From Orlajensenia sp001423545 (GTDB lineage: Bacteria > Actinomycetota > Actinomycetes > Actinomycetales > Microbacteriaceae): 64,000 nucleotides of DNA. Position numbers and translations under genes: made by a program. A model generated the notes under the pieces. That model was not told the origin of the DNA. It did not search any database and saw only the letters and a list, made by a program, of their open reading frames with translations. Shown piece by piece: positions 16,531 to 24,899 of this stretch; within the stretch, counting starts at the first letter, position 1, and each line of letters opens with the position of its first letter. The DNA is taken from positions 868,001-932,000 of the forward strand of contig LMOK01000001.1 in assembly GCA_001423545.1 (NCBI GenBank), given 5' to 3'.

Positions 16531-19518
16531 TCACTCGTCGAGCCTGGCGCGACGGATGCCGCCCTCCGGTGCCTGCACCCACACACGGCCCGCTCCGGCA
16601 CGAAGAGGAGGAGGCAGTTCGCGTACGCGCGTGAGCTGCCTCACCTCGCTCGTGCTGCAGCCGTCGAACACGAGGGTCGCCTGGGCGGCCAGGGCGGCGA
16701 ACAGAGCGGGCTGCGACTGCCACGCGTCTGGTCGCCCGACCAGCACGGGCCCCATGGCCGCCGAATGCACGGCGAGATCGGGGCGGGATGCGGCTTCCAG
16801 CTGCCTGATCTCCCGACCCGGCACCAGTCTGCCGAGCCGCCGCGCGAACCGCTCGGGGCGGGACGACACAGCGAGCACGGGACCGGGACCGGCGGCGAGC
16901 AGCGGGGGCTCGGCCGGTGACAGCGGTGACGGCACCAGCGATGTCGGCTGCGTCTCCACCACCGGATCGGGGGCCAGGACCTGCAGCCGGGCTCCCTCCC
17001 ACACTCCGCGCCCCGGAGGAGCGGCCGGATCCCAGAGGTCGGCGCCGGCTCCGGCGAGCACATGCTCGGCACGGTCGTCGCTCCGCAGCACGATCGTGCT
17101 CCCGAACAACCCGGCGACGGATCCGAGCGCGCCTGAACGCCTGACCGTCACGGCGATGCGGGCGGCGCCGCCGTGCAGCAGGTCGGCGAGACGGTCCGCG
17201 GCCGCCTGACGGTACTCGGCAGGCCAGCGGCCCGACACGGCGTCCCAGTCGTCGAGCAGCAGCATCCGCAGCTCTCCGCGTTCCGCCAGGTCGAGGGCGT
17301 CCCACGTGCCCTCGACATCGGCCGGAACGACGTGCGCCCCCGGTGACTCGGCGGCGATCCGGGCGAGTACGCTCGTGCGCCCCGACCCCGCGCCGCCCTG
17401 CACCAGGAGCGCGGGCCCCGCCCAGCGGGCGAGAGGCTGGGACTGGAGCGCCGGACGGTCGAGGAGGCCGATGACGACGCCGGGCGATGCCGCCGCGCCT
17501 CGTGCCAGCCCGTCGGCGAACGCCGGATGATCGCGCTGGAGCACCGGAGGGAGGGGCGGAAGCCAGGGCCGCTGCGGCTCGGGCGAGCCCCGCCGGTCGG
17601 TTCGGCGCGCGATGACGGCCAGGTCGCCCGGAGTCGTCGTCGCGACCTGGGCCTCGTCGAGGCGGCCATGGCGCGCGATGAGGCACCGACCCGGCACGGC
17701 GACCGGGATCAGTGCCGCGGCAGGCGATCCGATCAGTGCTGCGCTGTCGGCGCCGTCGATGACGCGCAGGCTGATGCGCAGCGCGCAGTTCGCCAGCAAC
17801 GACTCCCGCACGACGCCGGCCGGTCGCTGGGTGCAGAGGACGAGGTGCAGGCCGAGCGAGCGTCCGCGGGCGGCGATGTCGCTGAACAGCGCGTGCATCC
17901 CGGGTTCGGCGCCGAGCAGAGCGGCGAGCTCGTCGACGACGATGACGAGTCGCGGGAGCGCGCGGTCCGTCGGGAGTCCGTCGATGCCGGCCACCTTCGC
18001 GTCGGCGAGCACGGCCTCCCGGCGGCGCATCTCGGCGTGAAGGCTCTCGAGCACGCGTCGGGCGAGCGGAGCGTCGAGGTCTGTCACGACGCCGGCGCAG
18101 TGCGGCAGGCCACCGAGGATGGTTCCCGTCGCCCCGCCCTTGAAGTCGACGAGCAGGAAGGTGAATTCCGCGGCCGTCCGTCCGGCGGCCATGGCGGCGA
18201 TCCAGGTCACCAGCAGTTCGCTCTTGCCGCTGCCCGTCGTTCCCCCGACGACGGCGTGCGGGCCGTCGGCGACGAGGTCGAGCACCAGCGGACCCGTCGC
18301 GCCCACGCCGATCACCCCGGCGAGCCCGGGGCCCGTCGGATGCTCGGGAGCCACGAACGGCAGCATCGCCGGCAGCGCCCTCGGTGCTGAACGCCGGGCG
18401 GTCAGTCCGAGCAGTCGCGCGTGGGCGCCGGCATGCTCCGCTCCGACGAGTTCGGGCACCAGGCGCACCCTGTGGTCGGCGGGCGATCGCACGACCTCGG
18501 CGTCGACGGCGCTGCGCACGACGACGATGACGGCGCAACCCGGGGGAAGGAGGGCGATGCTCGGAGCTCCGGCGAGCACGATGGATCGCATCGTCCCGCG
18601 CGTACCGTCGTCGGAGGACGGAGGGATGCGGCGCCCCTGCCCCGCCTCCGATGCCTGCACGACGACCAGCAGCGGAACCCCGGGCGCCGCCGCGCCGTGC
18701 TCCTTCTCGGCGAGCGCGTGCGGAAGCTCGGCCGCCCAGTCCCACTCGGCCGTCGCCGGCGTCGAGACGCCCAGCCTGCTCGGCGGAACGGCATCGACGA
18801 CCTGGAGCAGGAGTCCGCGGAGCACAGCACGCACCAGGGGCTCCGCACCGACGACGCCGATGCCGCCACCGACGTCGACGGCGACAGGCATGTCGTCGAT
18901 GGACCGCGATGCCGCCACGACGGCAGCGCGCTCGCGACTCACCGAGGTTCTGGAGTCGCTGGCGTCGCGTCGCCGACCGGAGGTGCCGAGGGCTCCCTGA
19001 TCGACGTGGGGCCCGGCATCACCCGCATCGTCGGGCAGGGCGCTCGTCTCGTCCCAGGCGATCGCGTCGGGACTGGGCACAGTTCCGCTGCCGAGCACCA
19101 CGGATCCAGGCGCCGCGGAGCGCCACCGGCGAGCGTCGTCGTCACCGGCGAAGAAGGCGTCGGAGGCACTCGGATGCCGCTGCCAGGCCGCGCGACGGAT
19201 GTTCCGTTGGCGCCGCGCGATCTGCTCGGTCAGCTCGCCGAGGGCGGCGCTGTGCTCGGCGACCGCCCGTCGGGACGATCTCCGCGTGGAGCGGACGGCA
19301 TCCGCGAGGCTCGCGAGGGCGATGACGGGCCCGAGCACGGCGAACAGCAGTGCGAACGGCGATCGGGTGATGCCCCAGAGTGCCAGGGCCACGACGACGG
19401 GGGCGATGCTCGCGAGCAGGGGAAACGGTGCTCGTTCGCGCTCGGTGGGGCGAGGAGGCAGCCGCAGGGTGTCGGACGGGTGCAGATCGGTCACCCGGTG
19501 ATGGAACCACCCCGGCAC
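16531..19518 (-). CDS. EccC/FtsK-SpoIIIE-like membrane ATPase
   Basis: 995 aa, last gene of the envelope-signalling locus. Two hydrophobic segments lie at about residues 33-70, then a cytosolic region with two P-loop domains. The first is canonical: Walker A VVGGTTGSGKSELL, LLVDFKGGA, Walker B LVIVVDELAALL, and CTQRPAGVV. The second has Walker A GGAGSGRT, with Arg replacing the essential Lys, and MLLLDDWD. This resembles type VII secretion EccC proteins, in which later ATPase domains are often degenerate, but it is shorter than the usual 1200-1300 aa. No WXG100, EccB, EccD or mycosin gene is nearby. The GTG at 19518 is used; a GTG at 19494 is an alternative. It probably translocates or assembles an envelope substrate. 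Confidence 0.85.
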   Translation of the reverse strand: MPGWFHHRVTDLHPSDTLRLPPRPTERERAPFPLLASIAPVVVALALWGITRSPFALLFAVLGPVIALASLADAVRSTRRSSRRAVAEHSAALGELTEQIARRQRNIRRAAWQRHPSASDAFFAGDDDARRWRSAAPGSVVLGSGTVPSPDAIAWDETSALPDDAGDAGPHVDQGALGTSGRRRDASDSRTSVSRERAAVVAASRSIDDMPVAVDVGGGIGVVGAEPLVRAVLRGLLLQVVDAVPPSRLGVSTPATAEWDWAAELPHALAEKEHGAAAPGVPLLVVVQASEAGQGRRIPPSSDDGTRGTMRSIVLAGAPSIALLPPGCAVIVVVRSAVDAEVVRSPADHRVRLVPELVGAEHAGAHARLLGLTARRSAPRALPAMLPFVAPEHPTGPGLAGVIGVGATGPLVLDLVADGPHAVVGGTTGSGKSELLVTWIAAMAAGRTAAEFTFLLVDFKGGATGTILGGLPHCAGVVTDLDAPLARRVLESLHAEMRRREAVLADAKVAGIDGLPTDRALPRLVIVVDELAALLGAEPGMHALFSDIAARGRSLGLHLVLCTQRPAGVVRESLLANCALRISLRVIDGADSAALIGSPAAALIPVAVPGRCLIARHGRLDEAQVATTTPGDLAVIARRTDRRGSPEPQRPWLPPLPPVLQRDHPAFADGLARGAAASPGVVIGLLDRPALQSQPLARWAGPALLVQGGAGSGRTSVLARIAAESPGAHVVPADVEGTWDALDLAERGELRMLLLDDWDAVSGRWPAEYRQAAADRLADLLHGGAARIAVTVRRSGALGSVAGLFGSTIVLRSDDRAEHVLAGAGADLWDPAAPPGRGVWEGARLQVLAPDPVVETQPTSLVPSPLSPAEPPLLAAGPGPVLAVSSRPERFARRLGRLVPGREIRQLEAASRPDLAVHSAAMGPVLVGRPDAWQSQPALFAALAAQATLVFDGCSTSEVRQLTRVRELPPPLRAGAGRVWVQAPEGGIRRARLDE

Positions 19519-19583
19519 CGCCGCAGGACCGGGAGGGCTGCATCAGTGCATCGACGGAGTGTTCGAGGCGTGCGGGGAGGACG

Positions 19584-20288
19584 CTACGCCACGGTGAAGT
19601 GCTGCTCGCCGATGTCGACGCGAGAACCGCGCGGAACGAGGTAGCGTCGCCCGGGATCGCAGCGCATCGGCGCCTCGCGCGGGCGGCGGATGATCGTGCC
19701 GTTGCCCGAGAACCTGTCGCAGACCCAGAGCTCGCCCTCGTGCTGGCCGAACTCGAGGTGCGTCTTGGAGACCGACAGTCCGCGATCGGCGACGGCGATG
19801 ATCTCGTCGTGGTACTCGGTCGGTTGCGGCAGCGGGCGTCGGCCGATGAGGCCGGTCCCGGAGACGGCCCACTGCTCCCCCGTGCTGAAGACGAGCACGA
19901 AGGTCGCGGGCGGCGGGTCGACCGGTGCCGGGTCGACCGGTGTCGGGTCGACGGGCGCCGGGTCGACCCGTGCGGGTTCGTCGACACCTGCGGATGAGGT
20001 CACAGGTACGGATGCCGCACTCCCGGCATCCGCACCGTCAGCAGAGGTGGGGTCGGCGGGCGCGAACGCGGAGTCGGCCGGCACGGGACGAGCGGCGGGA
20101 ACCACGGGCGGGTCGACGACGGCATCCGGTGCCGCACCTCGTGGCCGCAGCGGCTCGATGATCGTCGTGTCTCCGGGGCGCGGATCCGGCCTGGTGCGAC
20201 TGCGCGGAGTCGCCGTCGTCGAACTGCCGCAATCACCGCAGAACATGGCGCCGGGCGGGAGGACGGCACCGCAGATCAGGCAGTTCAC
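19584..20288 (-). CDS. Zinc-ribbon and FHA-domain protein
   Basis: 234 aa. The zinc ribbon is at residues 3-20 (CLIC then CGDC). A disordered linker follows, with DTTIIEPLRPRG near residues 39-50 and a five-residue VDPxP repeat near 105-125. A C-terminal FHA domain runs from about 130 to 234, with LIGRRP, LSVSKTHLEF and SGNGTII as the phosphothreonine-binding positions. FHA domains read pThr marks made by kinases such as the one encoded upstream. Its start overlaps the transglutaminase-like gene stop by 4 bases. Likely an adaptor between kinase signalling and the adjacent ATPase. Confidence 0.88.
   Translation of the reverse strand: MNCLICGAVLPPGAMFCGDCGSSTTATPRSRTRPDPRPGDTTIIEPLRPRGAAPDAVVDPPVVPAARPVPADSAFAPADPTSADGADAGSAASVPVTSSAGVDEPARVDPAPVDPTPVDPAPVDPPPATFVLVFSTGEQWAVSGTGLIGRRPLPQPTEYHDEIIAVADRGLSVSKTHLEFGQHEGELWVCDRFSGNGTIIRRPREAPMRCDPGRRYLVPRGSRVDIGEQHFTVA
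19916..19975. repeat. 15-base tandem repeat coding the VDPxP linker
   Basis: The word GGTCGAC recurs at 19916, 19931, 19946 and 19961, giving four copies of a 15-base unit. It encodes the proline-rich linker between the zinc ribbon and FHA domain. Copy number could vary between strains. Confidence 0.8.
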
Positions 20289-22597
20289 TGGTGCTGTCTC
20301 CGTCCTTCACCCGGCAAGCGGAACGATCTGAGCGAGATCTTCGCACGCAGCCGCTGCCAGCGCGAACGTCCCGCGTCGAGAGTACCGCGCAGTTCGTCGA
20401 CCTCGTGCCAGACGCGATCGGCGTCGGCTGACGGAGGAGTCCCGGGTGCGAACACGGCCCTGTCGACGTCGCCGGCGAGCAGGAGCGGCCTGCTGCCTCC
20501 CACCACGGCGGCATTCTCGGACCTGGTCGCAGCGGGCGACAGGTCGAAGCCGTGGTCGACGGCGAGATCGGTGAACTCGCGCCAGCCGCCGGCGATCCGA
20601 TCGACGGGGTCGCCCGCGCGTCGCCGGTACCGCCGTCGACGCACCTTGGCGGCGACGATGGCGAGGAACGGACTCAGCAGCAGGGCGATGGCGAGAGCGG
20701 ACCACGCGGCGATCCGACCGATCAGCAGAATGAGGGCGAGCGTCGGATCCGCCGGCGGATCGACATCGGTGGGGGCCGACTGCGGATCGGGTGCCGGCTC
20801 GGACACCTGCGGCTGTTCGAGCGGCGGCGGCAGCACGACCTGCGGGCGCGATACCGGAATCGGCTCGTCCTGCTCCTTGGGCGGCACCTCGCGAGGCTCC
20901 GGATTGGGGTCGAGACTCACCCACGAACCCGTCGAGTCCTGCACCTCGATCCACGCGGCGATGTCGTCGCCCGTGACGGCGACGGACCCCGTCGTGGACG
21001 TGATGCTGGGGGCGAAACCGATCACGGCCCGGGCGGGGAAGCCGAGCATGCGCGCCATCACTGCTGCGGCTGCGGCGTACTGCTCCCCGTCGCCCAGCAT
21101 CGGGATCTCGGTCGCCAGCTGCGTGAGCCTGTCGGCCGAGTGACCGGAGCGGCTCGGCGGCTCACCCTCCAGTCCATGGCTCACGTAGCCGTCGCGACGA
21201 ATGCCCTCGAGCATCTGGGCGAGCTGCGTGCCGGGGTCGGCGGTCTCGTCGACCCAGTCCGAGAGCAGGGGTGCGAGGCCCTCGATGTCGGCCGGGAGCG
21301 GAGGGAGCACCGCTGTACCGGGCTGAAGCGTCGCGAGGTCGGCCGGGGCTGGGGGGACGACGGCGTCCGCCCGGTACTCATCGCCGTCATCGAGCCCGCC
21401 GAGCACGGCTCCGGTCGCGGCGTTGTCGTTGTAGTAGAACGAATCGGTGAGCCTGCCCGCCCGGTCCGAGGTGAACCGGATGCTCTCGAGCTTGCCGACG
21501 CCCGGCACCCAGACACCCGTGTAGTCGCCGACGGCCACGTCGATGGAGACTGATTCCCCCTCCACGGCACTCTGGTCGATGCGGAACGGAAGCCGGGTGA
21601 AGGAGCCCGAAGCACTGGCCACGGTGTCGCTGCCCACCGAGTAGACGATCCCGTCGTAGCTGTCGAGCGCAGCGATGCGTATGAGGCCGCCGGGCGGCAG
21701 CCCCGAGACGGTGAGCATCGTGCTGGAGGCGGCATCCGCTTCGAGGAAGCTCCTGAAGGCGGCGAGTGGACTCGGATAGTCGCGAGGGTCGAAGGGCTGC
21801 TCGGTGTGACGTCGGGGCACCTCCCGCGCTGCCGCGGCCGGGTAGGCGACGGCGGCGAGAGTGCCACCGGCGACGGCGACGGCGACGATCACCGCAGAGC
21901 TCAGCACGGTGCGGGTCACGGCGATCCTCCGGCGGGCGGCGCTCTCCCGCACGCCGGATCCGCCCTGGGTCACGCGCGCGATGGCCTCGGCGCGGCGCGT
22001 GCGGTGCACCCACGCCGCCCAGAACACCAGCACGATGCCGAGGAGGAGGGCCGTCTCCACCGGTGCGAGCGCCGTGCTCGGACCGAGCAGGATCGCCAGC
22101 ACGAAGAGACCGAGGGGCGCGAGGACGGCGAACTCGCCCCGTCGGGCGCGCAGCGCCACGGACATGCCGACGGTCGTGGTCGCCAGCACGATCACCACCA
22201 CGGGAACGAGCAACGCCTGGTAGGAGCCGACGGGCGTCACGATCGTGAGCAGCTGCTTCCAGCTGAGCGCTGTTCCCGCGAGCAGGTCGATCAGTCCCTG
22301 CCACGACGGCAGCACCCAGAACAGTGCCTGGGAGGGGACGCCCAGGGGCACGCCGATCACGAGGAAGGCGCCGACCGTGACGAGGAGGACGATGAGCGAC
22401 GACCACCGCAGCACGGCGCCGAGGGTGCCGATGAGGCAGCCGACCAGGGCCGAGACCGCAACCGCGACGATGAAGGCCGCGCTCTGGTAGACGGGCCACA
22501 GCGTCGCCATCGCCACCCCCGTGGCGGCGAGCAGCATGAGCGCGTTCACCGCGACGAGCTTGACTGCAGGACGAGGCCCAGCGGATGCCGCCATCAC
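20285..22597 (-). CDS. Transglutaminase-like (TgpA-type) membrane protein, catalytic residues replaced
   Basis: 770 aa. About six N-terminal hydrophobic helices (to about residue 240), an extracellular region with a transglutaminase-like core (about 480-570), a Pro-rich stretch, one more helix (about 630-655) and a basic cytosolic tail. The core matches EQYAAAAAVMARMLGFPARAVIGF. The position normally held by catalytic Cys (GDCEQ) is Gly (GDGEQ, about residue 502), and the normal His of HAW is Ala (AAWIEV, about residue 547); only the Asp (SLDPNP) remains. It is therefore probably a non-catalytic binding domain. It overlaps the DUF58 gene and the FHA gene by 4 bases each, the standard MoxR-DUF58-transglutaminase arrangement. 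Confidence 0.9.
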   Translation of the reverse strand: MMAASAGPRPAVKLVAVNALMLLAATGVAMATLWPVYQSAAFIVAVAVSALVGCLIGTLGAVLRWSSLIVLLVTVGAFLVIGVPLGVPSQALFWVLPSWQGLIDLLAGTALSWKQLLTIVTPVGSYQALLVPVVVIVLATTTVGMSVALRARRGEFAVLAPLGLFVLAILLGPSTALAPVETALLLGIVLVFWAAWVHRTRRAEAIARVTQGGSGVRESAARRRIAVTRTVLSSAVIVAVAVAGGTLAAVAYPAAAAREVPRRHTEQPFDPRDYPSPLAAFRSFLEADAASSTMLTVSGLPPGGLIRIAALDSYDGIVYSVGSDTVASASGSFTRLPFRIDQSAVEGESVSIDVAVGDYTGVWVPGVGKLESIRFTSDRAGRLTDSFYYNDNAATGAVLGGLDDGDEYRADAVVPPAPADLATLQPGTAVLPPLPADIEGLAPLLSDWVDETADPGTQLAQMLEGIRRDGYVSHGLEGEPPSRSGHSADRLTQLATEIPMLGDGEQYAAAAAVMARMLGFPARAVIGFAPSITSTTGSVAVTGDDIAAWIEVQDSTGSWVSLDPNPEPREVPPKEQDEPIPVSRPQVVLPPPLEQPQVSEPAPDPQSAPTDVDPPADPTLALILLIGRIAAWSALAIALLLSPFLAIVAAKVRRRRYRRRAGDPVDRIAGGWREFTDLAVDHGFDLSPAATRSENAAVVGGSRPLLLAGDVDRAVFAPGTPPSADADRVWHEVDELRGTLDAGRSRWQRLRAKISLRSFRLPGEGRRQHQ

Positions 22598-23907
22598 AGC
22601 ACCGCCGCCCTGGCGAGCGACTTCTGGAGGTCGTCGAGGTATCCGATGCTCAGCACGGTGAGTTCGGCGACCCGGCGCATCGCAGGCAGAGCGCCGGGCT
22701 CGCAGATCACGGCGATGACGTCGACGCCGGACGGCAGCCCGGCCGCGGCCTGTCTCAGCTGGGCGATGGTGGTCGCCGACCCCGTGATGAGGAAGGCGAC
22801 CGAGGCGTCGGCAGCCCTCTCCCCGGCAACGCGGGTGAGCGCGACGATGTTCGTCGCGCCCGGGGATCGCTGCACGACAGTCAGGTCGTCGAGCAGGCGG
22901 ATGCGGCTCGACGTGCGCAGCGCCCGGGAGGCGGGGTCGAGCCGCTTGGATGCTGCAGCGCGGTCTCCGCTGGCGATGACCGAGACCGAACGCGCGTCGC
23001 GGATGGCGTGCACGCCGAGGGAGCCGGCCGCGCTCACGGCCAGCTCGAACTCCTCGTCGTCGGCGTAGTCGGACTCGGCGAGACCGAGGACCACCATGAT
23101 GTGGCTGCGCCGGGTCTCCTCGAACTGGCGCACCATGTAGACGCCCGTCTTCGCCGAGCTGCGCCAGTGGATGAAGCGCCGGTCGTCTCCCGGCGTGTAC
23201 TCGCGCAGGGCGTGGAAGGAGACGTCGCTCGAGGTGATGGTGCGTGTCGCGGCACCCTCCAGGTCCCGCACGAACCCGGTCGAGATCGCCGGGATGGCGA
23301 TGGTGCGCGGATGCACGTAGAGCTCTGTCCGCTCGGCCCAGGTGAGCTCCCGCCGGAACAGGCCGAGAGGATCACCGCGGATGGTGCGCACGGGCCCGAC
23401 GGGGATGACCCCGCGACGCTCTGCCGCCACCAGGAAGATCTCGCTGGCCTGTGCTCCCCGCGGGATCCCGGGAATGTGGAACTCGGCCAGGCCGTCGCCG
23501 ATCGGCACTTCGACCCCGACCCCGGTGAGATGCCTGCGGGTCGGGTTGAACACCAGAACCTCGCCGGGAGCCTTCTCGCCGACGACGACCCGCCTGAGCG
23601 GCAGGGCCAGCCCGATGCGGAAGGAGTTGCGGCCCACGAGGTAGAGCGCCGAGAGGGCGAGCAGCACCGTGCCGGCCCAGGCCAGCGCGACGAACTCGGC
23701 CCAGCCGAGCAGGTAGCCGCCGATGAACCCGACGATCACGGCGATCACGACGCTCCATCCGAAGACGGTCATCGTCGCGACGAGGGCACGCCAGGATGCC
23801 GACACTCCGCGTCGAATCGCGGCCAGTGCTGCGACGACGGCTGTGACCGCCTCGGCGAGCCTGCCCTCCCGTGGTGCGGTCCCCCGCGATTCGGCGGACT
23901 GGCTCAC
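22594..23907 (-). CDS. DUF58 domain protein
   Basis: 437 aa. Two hydrophobic helices lie at about residues 50-95. The rest is predicted cytosolic and carries the DUF58 signature HALREYTPGDDRRFIHWRSS followed by AKTG, near residues 225-250. The preceding VGPVRTIRGDPLGLFRRE is also typical. DUF58 proteins are almost always encoded beside MoxR ATPases and are thought to be their partners, with a von Willebrand-like fold; the biochemical role is poorly known. Start and stop overlap the neighbouring genes by 4 bases, so translation is probably coupled. Confidence 0.93.
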   Translation of the reverse strand: MSQSAESRGTAPREGRLAEAVTAVVAALAAIRRGVSASWRALVATMTVFGWSVVIAVIVGFIGGYLLGWAEFVALAWAGTVLLALSALYLVGRNSFRIGLALPLRRVVVGEKAPGEVLVFNPTRRHLTGVGVEVPIGDGLAEFHIPGIPRGAQASEIFLVAAERRGVIPVGPVRTIRGDPLGLFRRELTWAERTELYVHPRTIAIPAISTGFVRDLEGAATRTITSSDVSFHALREYTPGDDRRFIHWRSSAKTGVYMVRQFEETRRSHIMVVLGLAESDYADDEEFELAVSAAGSLGVHAIRDARSVSVIASGDRAAASKRLDPASRALRTSSRIRLLDDLTVVQRSPGATNIVALTRVAGERAADASVAFLITGSATTIAQLRQAAAGLPSGVDVIAVICEPGALPAMRRVAELTVLSIGYLDDLQKSLARAAVL

Positions 23908-24899
23908 ACGGCGAGCCTGTCGCTCGGCGGTGGCGTCTCGATGAGCAGCTGGGAGATCACGTTCGAGGAACTGACACCGTCGAACTCGGCCTCGGGGTCG
24001 AGGATGAGGCGGTGGGCGAGAACCGATTCGGCGAGGGTCTTCACGTCGTCGGGAACCACGTAGTGCCTGCCATTCGCGGCGGCGAGGGTCTTCGCGCTGC
24101 GCAGGAGGGCGAGGGCACCGCGCACGCTCACGCCGAGACGCACCTCCTGGGCATGCCGAGTGGCCTGGGCGATCCGCGAGATGTAGTCGTTGATGCTCGG
24201 ATCGACATGGACCGTGCGCACGGCCGACGCCATCTCGACGATCGTCGTCGCGGACACGACGGGCGGTACGACGACGTCGTGCGCCCGCTGGTCTGCGCCC
24301 TCGAGGATGCGCAGCGTCGACGCGTGGTCGGGATAACCGATCGAGGCCCGCATGATGAAGCGATCGAGTTGCGCCTCGGGCAGGCGATAGGTTCCGGCCT
24401 GCTCGACCGGGTTCTGCGTCGCGATGACCATGAACGGCTGGTCGAGGACGTGCGTGATGCCGTCGATGGTGATCTGGCCCTCCTCCATCACCTCGAGGAG
24501 AGCCGACTGGGTCTTCGGGCTGGCTCGGTTGATCTCGTCGGCCAGCACGACGTTCGCGAACACGGGGCCGCGGTGGAACTCGAACGCTCCCGACCTCTGG
24601 TCGTAGACGCTGACTCCCGTGATGTCGCCCGGGAGCAGGTCGGGGGTGAACTGCACCCGCGAACTCGTGCCGTCGACGCTCTGGGCCATCGCCCGCGCGA
24701 GCGAGGTCTTGCCGGTGCCGGGCACGTCCTCCAGCAGCAGGTGGCCCTCGCTGAACAGCGCCGTGAAGGCCAGCCTGATGACGTGGGTCTTGCCCAGCAG
24801 CACCTGCTCGACGCCGGAGACGAGACGACCGAAGGTCTCGGCGAATGCGGCCGCGGCATCGGGGGTCATGGTCACAGCTGGTCCTCGCTCCGTCGTCAC
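23904..24899 (-). CDS. MoxR family AAA+ ATPase
   Basis: 331 aa. AAA+ chaperone-like ATPase with Walker A LEDVPGTGKTSLARA, Walker B VVLADEINRASPKTQ, sensor MVIATQNPVEQAGTYRLPEAQ and QLDRFIMR, and the C-terminal lid. MoxR proteins remodel or activate partners, often DUF58 proteins as encoded next. The GTG at 24899 overlaps the upstream giant gene's stop as GTGA, matching the other junctions here; a GTG at 24875 with a GAGG about 8 bases upstream is an equally plausible start (323 aa). Confidence 0.94.
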   Translation of the reverse strand: MTTERGPAVTMTPDAAAAFAETFGRLVSGVEQVLLGKTHVIRLAFTALFSEGHLLLEDVPGTGKTSLARAMAQSVDGTSSRVQFTPDLLPGDITGVSVYDQRSGAFEFHRGPVFANVVLADEINRASPKTQSALLEVMEEGQITIDGITHVLDQPFMVIATQNPVEQAGTYRLPEAQLDRFIMRASIGYPDHASTLRILEGADQRAHDVVVPPVVSATTIVEMASAVRTVHVDPSINDYISRIAQATRHAQEVRLGVSVRGALALLRSAKTLAAANGRHYVVPDDVKTLAESVLAHRLILDPEAEFDGVSSSNVISQLLIETPPPSDRLAV

